This document shows positions 32,992 to 44,312 of a DNA stretch of 64,000 bases, piece by piece. The notes under the pieces are model-generated. The model saw nothing but the letters and a program-made list of their open reading frames with translations, was not told the DNA's origin and ran no database searches. Positions within the stretch are counted from its first letter, which is position 1. Every line of letters begins with the position of its first letter. This stretch comes from Blastocladiella emersonii ATCC 22665 (taxonomy: Eukaryota; Blastocladiomycota; Blastocladiomycetes; Blastocladiales; Blastocladiaceae): the NCBI GenBank assembly GCA_025594325.1, contig JANHCV010000002.1, forward strand, positions 186,001-250,000, read 5' to 3'. The position numbers and the translations under genes were made by a program.

Positions 32992-33763
32992 GGTGATGGT
33001 GCGTGTTGTTGGTTCGTAGCAGTCACAGGTCGTTTGAGGAGCGGAGAGAGAGTCGAGCGCCGGGCCCCGCCGGTTTTATAGCCCGCGTCGAGGGATGGCC
33101 GACCCGTTTCGTCAGCCTCGAGCGCAACGCGCGAAAACGGTGAGCGAGGTCGGGTGCCCGAGCTTCCGTCCCGTTTTAGGAGTTTGCGAAAACATCCAGG
33201 TTTCGCTTCGTTCTCACTCGCGGCAAACCCCACTACCGAAAAATCCGGCGAGGAACGTGTCCTGTCGTGAGGCGAACAGCCGCTGTTAATCCTCAAAGTT
33301 GTTCGCAACGCGACGCAGAAGTCTGGATACTCATACTTGTACGAGAACCTGCTTTCCTGAGGCTTTTGCAGGAGGTTACAGCCGTTCAAGGACGGAAGCG
33401 ACGCACCAGCAGCCGGCAGCGGGCGGCGGAGAGGGGCGCGCTGCGCCACTCACGTGCCGCTGAGACCCGTTCAAATCGCATTTCAGCGCGCCTCAGCGCG
33501 CCGCAACCAACGTATGGGCAGGTTGGCGCGTGGAAGAGTTGGAGCATGTTCGACTGAAGCGAGGCACAATAGGGCACTCCTTGCTTGAAGGAACTTATCC
33601 AACCAGTCCTCGTCGTAGCCGCGTGGCTACCGATCACGCTCGCCCATCATTATCACCACTGTCCCAGAAGCTATGCAAATCATCCAGGCATTTCCACGTG
33701 TATTGCGTGTGCGACTTGCAATAGCAACCACGAGAGCCCGCTGCAGGAGCCATCCGAGCTGAC
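32992..33763. promoter_or_regulatory. intergenic DNA upstream of the Gly/Tyr-rich gene
   Basis: It contains the promoter of the minus-strand gene starting at 32991 and the 3' region of RSQ4. No supported gene; several short open frames lack coding character. Confidence 0.45.
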
Positions 33764-35698
33764 CTAGCTTCGCGACGCGTCATACGGCGAAGCCCGCTCA
33801 TTCGAACGCTGGCTCGACGTCGACCTCGATTCGTCACCGCTGACGCTGCTCAAGACCGAGGGCGTTGATGTCTGCGGCGGGTTCACGCCAGGCTCGTGGC
33901 GGTGCAGCTGTGGATCCACTGCAGCCGCGAGTACAGGCCCGCTCGCCGCGAACTGAGAAGCGACAGAAGCCATGCCGCCGAGCCCCTGGATCAGCATGGA
34001 GGCGTAGAGATTCAGATTGGCAGAGAAAGCCACGAACGCCGCCTGCAGCTGCAGCGCGTGAACAAAGTCTTGCTGAGTGAACGAGGGAAGCGCTGGAGCG
34101 GGTGGCTCGGGATACGACGGCGCTGCCGAAGAAGGATGTGAGGTCGGAGCAAGTCCACTTACGTCCGGATAATAATAGTTGTAGGAAGAGTCCGCCTCGT
34201 CCGCCGGCCCGCGGACGTGTGAATCGTAGTGGTTCAGGCGAGAGAACGAAGTCGGCGGCGAGGATGAGCGCAAATCAGCGTGCGAATCGTGGCGGTGCCA
34301 CGAGGGCGACCGCGATCGGCTGCGGCGCTCGCTGCTGTGGTCGTGGTAGGCGTGCTGGTCTCCGTCAGCCGAACTGCTACGGCCGCGCGAGTCGGGAGGC
34401 GAGCGGCTACGGCGGCGAAACTGGCCTCGTGGAGAGTGATAGGAAGACTCGTACTGATTGGGGCTGCGAACTGGCGCGGACGCACGTCGGTTGGTTTGCC
34501 AAGCACCGCGGTCATTCGAGTACGAGCGAGAATGTGACTGAGAACGTGAGCGTGAACGTGAACGTGTGCGGGATCGCGGACGAGGGCGTGAACGTGAGCG
34601 AGAGCGAGAGCGAGTGTAAGAATGAGAGCGTGAACGAGACGGCGAGCGCGAACGGGACTGCGAGCGAGAACGGTCAGGATCGGGCCCGCACTTGATCTCC
34701 TCGAGAGTGATGGTGCCTGCTCGGTGCGGATGCAAGTCAGGCTCGTGCTCCTGGTCCGTGGCGTCTGCGAAGGGGCAGGGAAGCGAGTTGGCCCATCTCG
34801 GACGGAGGCCCGGTGGGATCACGATGGATAGGTCCAGGACCTTTTGGACGGTATCGCTAAGGCAGGTCGCAGGTTAATCTCGCCGCTTCGCACCGAAGAA
34901 CGAGGATGCGTACATGCTCGACTGATCCCACGCGAGCTGGACGTAGAAGGCAGCGTCCTTGGACCAGGACTGATTCAACTTCGTGCACGCCTGTAAGCGT
35001 GCACGGACGTCGAAGAACTCGACGAAAGCAACCAGCAAACCTCTATATGATCCGTCGAGTAATCGTCAGCCGGGCGTGTGGTAACGAGACGACGAGCGAG
35101 TGGTCCACGTACCGGCGAGACTCCTCCTCGACGAGCTCAAATGACCGCAGCTCGCCAAACTCGGCCAGCCGCTGCTGAAGCCAAGCAGCGCTGAGCAAAG
35201 GATCAAGCGGAGCGGACTTGGACTGCAGCTCGATGCGAAGCGAGCCCTGGCTGATGGCGGCCGAGCACGGTGTTCGATGGCGCACGGGATCGCTCGGCAC
35301 CATGTGGTGGCCCTCGATGCGGACGCCCCAGTGCTGCCGCCCGTGCCACTGCGCCAGCGCTGATTGCGCGTCGCGAAGATCGTGCTACGGTTCGAGGTGA
35401 GTGAACGCATTAGGAGGAGGGATCAAACGAGCGAATAAGCACGCACAAAGTTGATGATGGCGAGCTGACTCGCGCCGGCAGCGAGCGGCGCCGTGTAGAG
35501 GTACACGCGCTGTACGCCGGCACACTGGTCCATGAGCTCCTGGCGGTAGTCGATGCGGCTCCGCTTGTCCAACTTCCAAACAAGACGGATGGATCGGCTT
35601 GGTGGTATCTTGGCCCACACGCCGTCGTCGCCCACGGCCGCCGCTGAAGGCGTGCCGGCCTGCGCAGCGTTTGGGGAATACGAGGCCTCGGACATCAT
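33764..35698 (-). CDS. RSQ4: two RRM-like modules plus Arg/Ser-rich tail
   Basis: Four exons: 35698-35447, 35384-35113, 35042-34914 and 34856-33764, giving 581 residues; intron phases 0, 2, 2 and sizes 62, 70 and 57 bp. Module 1 (about residues 30-130) begins PPSRSIRLVWKLD and includes the junction motif HDLRDAQSALAQWHGRQHW. Then come RHRTPC and SQGSLRIEL, followed by module 2 with AEFGELRSFEL and VAFVEFFDVRARLQACTKLN ... VQLAWDQSS. The spacing (beta strand, helix, F-x-DLR-x-A helix, beta) is that of degenerate RRM domains like those of Mei2-type proteins; this is inference. The tail starts with ITLEEIKCGPDPD, then a dense Arg/Ser stretch. The partner in the other arm is RSQ4' (61621-63460), clearly diverged. 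There are two consecutive ATGs; the first is used. GACGCGTC lies 110 bp upstream. Confidence 0.82.
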
Positions 35699-36425
35699 TT
35701 CGCGTTGGTGTTGTCGATGTTGCAGCAAGTCAAGCGTTGCAACGAGTGACCATCAGCTTCATGTGACTGCGGGTCCGGGGAGAATCAGCGGAGTGGAAGT
35801 TCAACGCGACGCGTCGGCTCCCCGCCCGAGCGACTCGGCGGACGGACTCGCGTCGCTCATCTCACCCGAGGCCAGCACTGCGTTCAAACCATGTTTTACA
35901 GGCCGCAGCCAAGTCTGTTACGGCCATGAAAGTGTGTGGGGGAGAGGATACAGAAAAGGGGGAAACATTCAAACACGACGGCAGGGAGCGAGCCAGAGAG
36001 CTTCGTCGCGGTCGTCAGCGAACCGTGCGCCGCTCAACGACGGCCCGACTGGCGGCGGTCGGCCGAGGTCGCGCGGCCGTCGGCGTTGGCGGCCGCGGGG
36101 GCGGCCTGGCGCGGGATCGCGGCGAGGAGCGCCGCCGTGACGTTGTTCGGCTGCTGCTGCTGCCACAGCTGCTGCATGAGGGCGAGCGTGGTCATGACGG
36201 GCGAGTACTGGACCTGCGGCTGCTGGACCTGCACCTGCGGCGGCGGCTGCTGCTGGTGGTGGTGGTGGTGCGGGTCGGCCGTGGCCGCGGCGGCGGTCGC
36301 TGCGGTAACGGCCGCATTCGGGTTCTGCATCGCAGCCATGGCCGCGGCCACCATGTACGGGTTCGTCTGCATCTGCGACTGAAACTGGGCCATCATCTGC
36401 ATCATCTGCAGCGCCGCGGCGGGGT
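35699..36425. other. region between RSQ4 and RSQ3, including the out-of-frame old RSQ3 tail
   Basis: 35699-36033 is the RSQ4 upstream region; it has GACGCGTC at 35808-35815 and is alignable to 61280-61620 in reverse (shared CAAACCATGTTTTACAGGCC and GGCCATGAAAGTGTGTGGGG). 36034-36425 still encodes, in the ancestral frame, the RSQ3 Gln-rich end (for example VTAALLAAIPRQAAPAA), but the 22-bp difference upstream puts it out of frame. Confidence 0.6.
35808..35815. promoter_or_regulatory. GACGCGTC palindrome upstream of RSQ4
   Basis: It lies 110 bp upstream of the RSQ4 start. A GACGCGTC also lies 130 bp upstream of RSQ4' (61484-61491), so it may be conserved between the paralogues. Confidence 0.4.
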
Positions 36426-38583
36426 TCACGGGCGCATGGAGCCCGGCCGGTGCGAGCTGGACCGCGGGCGGCGGGAGCTGGACGGGCGCCGGCGGGCCCG
36501 CGGGCGGCGGCGGCAGCGCGCGCTCACGCTTGTGCTCGCGGTCGCGCGTGCGCGGCGGCGGGGGCGACCCGCGGCGCGGCGAGTAGGAGCGCTGGCGAGA
36601 CTGGCGATGGGTGCGCGACTGCGACTGCGGCGGAGGGGGCGGCGAAGCGTGGCGCGAGCGCGACGCGCGCACGGGCTCGGGGCTCCAGCTGCGATCGCGC
36701 TGCTGGTGCTGGTGCTGCGACTCGCGCGGGCGCTTGTACTCGGCGGGGTCGCGGTCGCGGCGGTACTCGGGCTCGCGCTCGCGCTCGCGGCGGTACTCGG
36801 GCTCGCGGCGGTACCCGGCGTCGCGGGCGTACTCGGCGTCGCGGGTGCGCGTCTGGCGCGGAGCAGCGGGGGCGTCGCGGCCGTAGCCCGACGACGACGG
36901 CTCGCGCTGCTGCAAGTACTGCTGGCGCGACGAGGACGGAGGCGGCGAGTCGTCGCGGTGCGAGTAGCGCGCGTTGGTCGGCGCGTCGCGGTACTGGCTC
37001 GAGCGGTGCGCGGTCGAGGAGGGACCGGCCCGACTGCGCGGCGGCGAGCGCGAGCGCTGGCGCCCGCCGTTGGCGTACCGCGAGGAGCCGTAGTCGCCGC
37101 GGGCCGCCCGGAGCGAGCACCGCGGCTGAACGACCCGTCGCCCGAGTTCTCGGGCGGCATGCGGCCGGTCTCGACGATGCGCAGGGCCCACACGGGCAGG
37201 AAGCGCTTGGGGATCGACCACTCGCCGGACAGGAGCTGGTGCGGGGCGTCGCTACATGGTGGCGGGCAGAGTGTGAGATGCGGCTCCGAGCGTGAGCCAC
37301 AAGGGAGTCGAAACGTACAGCGAGAGCTTGTCCCACGCGAGCTGGGTGCGCATCGTGTAGTCGTCGAGCTTCTCGCCGTTGAGCGACTCGCACGCGTCGT
37401 TGCGCTCCTTGCTGCTGAAGAACTCGATGTACGCGTAGTACGAGCTAGATCCGAGGCATCGCCATGGGTCAGCTCGGCAACCCGCCAGCGATACATGCCG
37501 CCGAGGCGTGCAACGTACCCCTGCGAGTCCTGGTCGAGCTCAAACGAGTAGATCTCGCCAAAGGCGCCCAGAGTAGCCTTGAGGCGCTCGGCGCGCGGCG
37601 GCTCGGTGGGCTGGTCCTTGCTGGGCACGAGGTCGACGCGCAGCGAGCCCTGGCTCCAGCGGTGCTCGCACGGGGTGCGGCGGCGGACGAGCTCGCGCGG
37701 CAGCATGTAGTGGGCGTCGACCTGGGTGTCCCACTGCTCGCGGCGGTGCCAGTAGGTTTTGGCGTTGATGGCGTCGCGCAGGTCGTTCTACGGCGATGGC
37801 AACGGCGAGGTGAGCCTTGGGGATCGAGTCGAACGAGGTGGAAAGCGACGAAAGCGAAGGCGCTCGAGTCGCAAGCGAGGTGGCGAGCGGCGAACGCGAA
37901 GGGATCCGAGCCATATTCGAGCCGCATAAGGCGGCGAGAGGCGAGCGGCGAAAGCGAAGGAGACCGAGTCGCAAGCGGGGAAGCAGCAAGGCAAAACGCA
38001 AGCGAAAGCGAGAGCAAAAGGGGCGTACGAAGTGCAGGATCGCCTGGAAGTCCTCGCCCTTGGCAAGCACGTCGACCTTGTTGACGCCCTCCTCGCGGGC
38101 GAGCTCGCGGCGGTAGACGTCGACGCGGTGGTGGCCGGGCAGGTTGAGCAGGCGGACGGTGCGGGTCGGGGGAAGCGCCGTGACGCCCGCCGCCGCGTCG
38201 CCGCCCTCGGCAGCCTCGCGGTCGTACCGAGAGAGCTGCTGACCGGGCTCACGGTCGTCCTCGTCCATGGGCTCGTCGTCGCGGTCGCGGTCGTGGTTGT
38301 CGCGATCGTCGCGGTCGTCGTGGTCGTCGCGATCGTGGTCGTCGCGATCGTCACGGTCGTCGTGGTGGTCGCGCTCGTGGTCGCGGTCGTGGTCGCGCTC
38401 GGGCTTGGGGTCGGAGTCGACATGTGGCATGGGCGAGCGCGACGGGGAGCGCATGCGCTCGTGCTCGCGCGGCAGGTAGCGGGTGGGCGACGAACCGGGC
38501 GACGCGGCGGGCGACGGGGCGGAGGCGCGCGCCGCGGCGGCGGCGGCGGTCGCGGAGCGGGTCTGCCGCTGGTTGGTGTCCAT
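36426..38583 (-). CDS. RSQ3 (left copy), frameshifted in the Arg/Ser tail
   Basis: Exons: 38583-38029, 37787-37519, 37444-37319 and 37251-36426, as drawn about 591 residues; intron phases 0, 2, 2. The first intron is long (241 bp). Residues ~45-105 are a mixed-charge Asp/Arg/His run (such as DRDDRDDHDRDDHDD). Module 1 starts TRTVRLLNLPGHHRVDVY and passes through NDLRDAINAKTYWHRREQW; then RRRTPC and SQGSLRVDL; module 2 has GAFGEIYSFEL and YYAYIEFFSSKERNDACESLNG. Identity with the right copy runs to 37120. Just beyond, this copy lacks 22 bp that the right copy has (about 60086-60107). The following frame changes to an Ala/Arg/Ser string ending at 36426, and the conserved Gln-rich end (to 36034) is lost. 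It may be a functional shorter form or an early pseudogene. Confidence 0.7.
37788..38028 (-). repeat. minisatellite-like intron 1 of RSQ3 (left)
   Basis: A 241-bp intron (donor GTACGC, acceptor CCGTAG). It is filled with imperfect repeats of a ~40-60-bp unit that combine CGAGTCGCAAGCG with GGCGAGCGGCGAAAGCGAAGG. The same intron lies at 59170-59410. Confidence 0.7.
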
Positions 38584-40274
38584 GATGCACCGAGTGGATG
38601 GGGTGGGTGAGCTTGATTCGCTGGCCGGGGGAGCGGAGAAGTGAAAGGCGAGAGAGAGAGAGCGGGCGGCGATCACGCCCACCCGCCTGGCGCGTGGCGA
38701 CCTGCGTGGCGACCACTTCGCACCTCCGCCGCACGCCTTGGACAGCTAAAACCTGCGGCGCCTGCACGCGCACGCACACCAAAAAATCCAGAAGCCAGCT
38801 CTCAATAAATTTCGGGCCCGAGACCTGTGCGAGGTTCGCCCTCGCAGCCATGAATTTGTAAATCTAGTCGTCGGCCGCCCCAAGAGGCGAAGAGGCCGGA
38901 AGGTCATGGAATACAGCAGAACAAAGTCGCCGACAAGTTGCTCAAGGTGCCGCGCCTTGCAACCTCCGTGACGGACTTCAAGCAAATTCGGGTGGGATTT
39001 ACAAGTGCGGGGCGGGCGTCGAACCAGTTGTAAGTAGGTCCAGCTGAAAGTCGATCCAGCGAACGAAACGTCGCGCGGCACGGACTTGGGGCCAAGCGAG
39101 GGCGCAAGCGACTTGAGTGCTGGATCGAAGACTGTGGAAGCGGGCGAGCATAGAACGTGGGCGATACGTAAGCGACAGGCTCCAGCTTGGTGTGGTCGCA
39201 AGTATCGAGGCCAATCGTACCCGAAGGCCGTGTTGAGTTGAAAAGCGTCGTGTCGAGCCGAGGCCAAAGAGTCAAAATTGACCTTGGAACCGTTGGAGTT
39301 GGTGGAAATCGAGTGTGAAGGACTTGTTGGCGATTTGACGTCGAACAGCGACCAGGCCGAGGTGCTGGGCAAGAAAGGGTGCTACGGAGGTGACGAAGAG
39401 AGAAGTGTCAACAAGCGAGCGACGCGCCGTCGTCGCGTATGCGCAATCTTAGCGGCTCGAGCAGCGCCATCGAGTCGTTCAAAAGCGGAGACGGGACTAC
39501 CGAAGCGATGATGAAGGGCTTGGATGCTGACGCGAGCCGGGGGTTCGAGCCGCCGGTCCGATCGCCGAGAAGCGTTGATGTACGAGGACACTGGAATGTC
39601 CACGTTCGAGCCGCGCTACGTACCGACAGGTTGGCGCAGTAAACCAAAAGCGAGAGCTGAGACCACGGAAAACCTCGATGTTCTCGAAACTAGGTGAGAT
39701 TAGGGCGTGAAGAAGATCCATTCGGGCACGAGTTGCGTGTCAAGCAGTCCGAAAGTCGAGAACACGACACGGGAAGCGGAGGAGAGCAATCGGTGCGTGC
39801 GCCCACCGCCGACTCGACGTCGCCGAGTTTCAGGGCGGGCGCAGGAGGAGCATCGAGGTCGACGTATCTGTCATAAAGAGCAGAGTGCATGAGGTCGCAG
39901 CTTGGCTCGGGGCTTACATTCGCTAGCATGAGGTGGGGTGGTGGGGAGCGGGAGCGGTGGCGGCGGTGGGAGCCGCTTTGGCCACGCCGCTCCCTCCGCC
40001 ATCACGCGCTGTATCGCGATGCTCCTCATGCGCGGCGAATACGTCCTCGCCGCTCGAGTATACGCTCAGCTTATGGGTAATGATAGCTGAAGCCTTGTGC
40101 GATCATCATCGCGCGAGTCACCGCCCGCGTCGCGGTGGAGTCCTCCAACGATGGCCGCGGGCACCACAACCTCACACCATGACGATGGCCGCGAGCACGA
40201 TCGCGACTCCGCGATACTTGTACACAACAGCCCACCCACCCTATATCTCTCCCGCTCACATCGCCACACGCCTC
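38584..40274. other. unassigned block between RSQ3 and RSQ1 (left copy)
   Basis: About 1.7 kb, duplicated at 56924-58614. The part nearest RSQ3 is its promoter. On the minus strand, 39929-39690 begins with a plausible start (MLANVSPEPSCDLMHSALYD). Further pieces follow in mixed frames: 39372-38746 with LFDVKSPTSPSHSISTNSNG, and 39275-38904 with DTCDHTKLEPVAYVSPTFYA. A spliced gene running from about 39929 to 38870 is possible, but I could not join the pieces confidently. The DNA is less GC-rich than the neighbours. Confidence 0.4.
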
Positions 40275-42224
40275 CTACACCTCCCCCGGCTCGGGCGACG
40301 ACCCGATCCCAAGCAGCTCCCGCTGGAGCGCGAGCGATCGCGACCCTCCGCTGCTGCCAACCCTGTCCGCGACGGGCCGCTCCGGCGTCGGCTGCGCCTG
40401 CATGAAGGAGCTTGCAAGCATGGACCCGGGCTGCAGCATGGCCGCGGGCACCGCGACCGCCGTAGCGGGCGCGAGGAACTGCTGGATCCCCGCGGCGGCG
40501 CTGAGCTGCTGCTGCTGCGCCTGAGCCTGCGCGAGTTGCTGGAACACGGCGGCCTGCTGCTGCTGCTGTTGCGCTGCCGCGTTCGATTGCTGTTGTTGCT
40601 GGAGCAGGGCAGCCTGCTGCTGCACGGCATTCGTCTGCTGCTGCTGTTGCTGGAGCAGCGCGGCCTGGAGCGTCGCCTGCAGCTGGAGGTACGGCTGCAT
40701 CACCTGCTGCATGAACGGCGCGAGCGCCGCGGTCAAGTCCATTGTGATCGGGTCCACCACCACCTGCGCGGGCACGACCTCGTCCACCACCTCCCCGGGC
40801 TCGGGCGACGGGGACCGCGAGGAGCCCGTGCTCATGGGCGAACGAGACCGCGACCGCGACCGTGAGACCGAGCGTGAACTAGAGCGGGACCGCGACCGCC
40901 GCGGCGAAGGCGACCGCGACGCGGTACTCGATCCACGGCTGTCCCTGCTCCGGCCGCGCGTAGACGAGCGGCCGCGGCGCGAGGAACCGCGGTCGCGGTC
41001 ACCGTCGCCGTCGGTCGCGTAGCGCGCGAGCCGCGGACGATCCCGAGTGCGGTCACGCTCGCGGTCGCGACTATCAGACCGCGAGCGGCCGCGGCCCGCT
41101 TCCCGCACGGGCGGCGGCGAGTAACTACGCCCGCGACGGCTTGCGGAGCGGGAACGGGAGTGCGACCGACCGCGCCTGCTCTGGGCGGCAGTTGCGGTTG
41201 GTGCGGCGGGCAGCCTGCATTGACGCTCCAGGGCCGCGGCCCAGTTGGGCAGCAGGTGCGGGGCGAGCTTGAGTGCGCCCGTGACGATCTGACGCGAGAT
41301 ATCACTGTTTTCACACGTGAGGGCGGGGGTGAGCATGAGGGCGGACACGGGTGGCGAGAGAAGAACGTACACTGCGTCCCAGTCCCACGAGAGCTCGGCC
41401 GTGATCTCAAACCCCTCGAACTCGTCGCCGTCGAGCCGTTCGCGGGCGAGGAGGCGGTCACGGATATCGTACCACTCGACGTGGGCGACGTACGTGCTAC
41501 ACGGTGCGAACAGCGATGAGCAACCAACCTCGAAACCAGCGTCAGACCCGAGCAAGCGCACCTAGCTGACTCGGCGACGAGCTCGAACATGCGGACCTGG
41601 CCGAACCGGGCGACGAGCTTCTTGAGGCGGTCGGGGCGGGGCGCGCGGTCCCTCGCGCTGCCACCGGTCGAGATGCGGCGCAGCAGCATGCGGATCGACC
41701 CCTGGCTCCGGCGGTAGTCGCACGGGGTGCGGTGGCGGACGCACTCGTTGGGCAGCATGTAGTGGGCGCGCATCAGGACGCCCCACATCTCGCGCAGGTG
41801 CCACGCGCCCATGGCCATTTCGGCCGCGCGGAGATCGTACTAGGCATCACGGGTTGTGAGCGGGGCACCAACTGGAACGAGCGACGCGGGTACGTACAAA
41901 CTGCACAATGGCGCGGTAGGCGCCGCGCGGGCGGTGGTCGGACCGGGGCACGGCGCGGTCGCAGCTGAGCCGGACAAAGGCGACGCCCGGGTACCGCGAC
42001 AGCTCGCGGTGGCACTTTTCGGGGCTGACCCACCCGGGCACGCCCAGCAGCCGCACGCACCGCGACGGCGGCGGCGTCGTGTACCCTTCGCTGCCGTCGT
42101 CCGAGTCTAGGTCGTCGTCCGAGTAGTAGTCGCTGTCCGAGGCGCCCGCGTCCGCGCGAGACGCCGCGGGCTGCGGGTCGCGGTCGAACCGCGACGAAAA
42201 GGTCTGAGATCGGTTGCTGCTCAT
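40275..42224 (-). CDS. RSQ1: two RRM-like modules, Arg/Ser and Gln-rich tail
   Basis: Exons: 42224-41898, 41839-41562, 41496-41371 and 41304-40275, giving 586 residues; introns of 58, 65 and 66 bp, phases 0, 2, 2. The N terminus is acidic and Ser/Asp-rich (DSDYYSDDDLDSDDGSEG). Module 1 starts SRCVRLLGVPGWVSPEKC and passes YDLRAAEMAMGAWHLREMW; then RHRTPC and SQGSIRMLL; module 2 has VARFGQVRMFEL and TYVAHVEWYDIRDRLLARER. Exon 4 opens VDISRQIVTGALKLAPHLLP, then a dense Arg/Ser domain (about residues 280-420), an acidic SPEPGEVVDEVV patch, and Gln runs broken by Ala. A final SSPEPGEV repeats the patch. Exon 4 lies wholly in the identical IR2 core; exons 1-3 are single-copy except for a ~34-bp diverged remnant of the exon 3 end near 55794. 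Confidence 0.82.
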
Positions 42225-42487
42225 GTTGCGCCGACTCGGGCTAGGTGTCCATGGAGTAGTGCGTAGGAGGTGACGGATCAAGGTTGGATCCAGAGCGAAC
42301 GAGCGGAAGCAAGCAAGCGGCCAGCTCATTGCGCGTGACTCGATCTTGCGCCGCCGCTCAGCAACGCAGCACGTCTCGCACCCCTGCGCGTCACGGGCAC
42401 GTCTCCATCTCTCACCAGTCCCGGGTTGTGCCATCGTATCTGTACATTCACGATCGGTACAAGTCCAAACTCACAAATCGCGCGTCC

Positions 42488-44312
42488 TCACGAGGCGGGC
42501 CGCCGGCGCGGATCGCTCGACTGCGGACGGCTCGCCTCCGCCGCCGCTGCTCCCGGTGCCGCTTGCACCCCATTCACACCATTTTGCTGCTGCTGCATAC
42601 CACGCGCAAACGACGCCAAGAGGTCCGCGAGCGAGTTCCCCGCTTGCGGCGCAAACGGCGACCAGAACGGGTTGCCCGACATCTGCATGGCCGCGGCGAG
42701 CTGCTGCATCGGGTTCGGGGCGGGCGGCGGCGGTGCGCCCGATGCGGCGGCAAGCAGGGTGGCGAGGTTGGCGGGCGGCGCGAACGCGGGCGGGGGTCCT
42801 GGTGCCGGCGCTGGTGCGCGCGGGGCCGACGAAGCAGGCGCGCGATCGAGCGAGGCTGCCGAGTCACGGAGCTCGCGCGGCTGCGGAGCAGGTGCTTGTG
42901 CGCGGGGCGACGTGATCCGCGCCCGCGACGACGGCGGCGGGGACGCGTCCCGGCGCGCGTTTGAGCGAGCGGGTGACCGGCTGCGGCGGCGCGGATCGCG
43001 GCGACTCGATGGTGGCGGCGGCGGCGACGATGTGCGGCTGTGCCTACGCTCTCGGCGCGGTGGCGAGCGTGAACGGGACCGGGACCGAGGGCGGTTCCCC
43101 CCGCGGCGATCACGATCACGATCACGGTCGCGGTCGCGGTCACGGTCGCGGCTTGGACTCCGCCGCCGCGCGCCGGTACGGTTTCGGCTTGGGCTATGGC
43201 TTCGCGACTGTCGGCGGGCGCCGCGGGCGCGGTGCGGGCTCGGTGAACGGGCCGATCGCGAGCTGCTAGGCGCAGACCGGCGAGGCGGCGGTGGCGAGCG
43301 GCTCCGCGGGCGAGGGCGCAGGCGCGGGATCGTGATCCCGGCGGGCGGAGGTGCGGGTGCGCCGGAGCCGGACGCAAGCTCCGCCATGCGCTTGTTGCGG
43401 AGGTGCTGCTCGATGCACTGGCCGGCCCACGCGGGGAGGAAGGCGCGCGGGACTTTGGTGGTGCCGTCGAGGACCTCGTTGACAAAGTTGCTACACGGCG
43501 GATGGGACGTCGTGAGTTGGCCGGAGTGGCATGAGCGAGGGCAGAGCAGGGGAGTACGTACATGGTCGACTTGTCGTAGGCAAGAACCGCGCTCAACCGG
43601 AACCCGTCGAGCCGGCCGACGTACTCGTTCAGCTTGCGGTACGCGTCCAGCCGCTTGCCCGAGTCGTAGTATTCGGCGTAGGCAAACCACTCGCTAAACA
43701 GCAATCTTCGCGTCAGCTCTCATCGCCCTCCACGCGCGAACGCACAAATCCGTACCTCGGCGACACCTGCTGAAGCTCAAAGTCGAAAAAGTCGCCGTAG
43801 CTCGCGAGCAGTTTCTGGAGGCGCTGCGGGCACGGCGGCGCGACGGGCTCGGCTCCGGGCTCACCCCGCAAGCTGATGCGGAGCGACCCGACGCCCATGC
43901 CGTGCGGGCACGGGACGCGGTCGCGGAGGGGCTCATTGGGCAGCTTGAAGTGGGCCGTGATCTCGGCGTCCCAGTGCACGCGCTTGTGCCAGTAGTCGCG
44001 CGCCTTGATGGCGTCGCGCAGGTCTTGCTACGGCGCGCGGAAGGCGCGTGGGGCGCGCGGTTCGCGTCAGCCGGGGACGGCGGGCGTCGGACGCATGCGC
44101 GAGGGTGAGGGTGAGGGTGGGCGTACAAAGTGCATCATGGCCTGGAACGTGTTGAACGGCTTCCCGCGCTTGTGCATCACGTCGACGGAGAAGGTGCCGC
44201 GGAACGCCTTGAGCTCCCGCTTGTACTCGTGCGCCGTGCCCCGGCCGGGCAGGCCGAGCAGCCGGATCGACCGCGCCGCGGGGATGTGCGACAGGTCGAC
44301 GTCGTCGTTCAT
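42488..44312 (-). CDS. RSQ2: two RRM-like modules plus Arg/Ser/Pro-rich tail
   Basis: Exons: 44312-44127, 44027-43756, 43693-43562 and 43490-42488, giving 530 residues; introns of 99, 62 and 71 bp, phases 0, 2, 2. Module 1 starts almost at the N terminus (ARSIRLLGLPGRGTAHEY) and runs through QDLRDAIKARDYWHKRVHW; then RDRVPC and GVGSLRISL; module 2 has LASYGDFFDFEL and WFAYAEYYDSGKRLDAYRKLN. Exon 4 begins INFVNEVLDGTTKVPRAFLP, comparable to the RSQ1 and RSQ3 openings, then Arg/Ser/Pro-rich sequence with RDRDRDRDRDRR, and an Ala/Pro/Gln-rich end. It is the only member of the cluster without a second copy in the window. It is divergently arranged with UTP7. Confidence 0.8.

Larger units (their letters stand above)
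37120..41309. repeat. IR2 left arm, identical core (4,190 bp) of a larger inverted duplication
   Basis: Reverse complement of 55889-60078: paired positions sum to 97198 and every mirrored open frame has the same length and translation, so I see no indel. Edges: 37119/60079 mismatch (left arm a against c), and 41310/55888 mismatch. Outside the core the arms are still homologous but diverged. On the outer side this reaches through RSQ3's tail and RSQ4 to 33764 (63460 on the right). On the inner side it continues about 95 bp into RSQ1 exon 3 (about 41404, or 55794 on the right). Confidence 0.92.

Noticed and set aside
35926-37551. 541-codon plus-strand frame over RSQ3
   Set aside because: Antisense shadow of the Arg/Ser/Gln-rich exon; the same shadow appears in the other arm.
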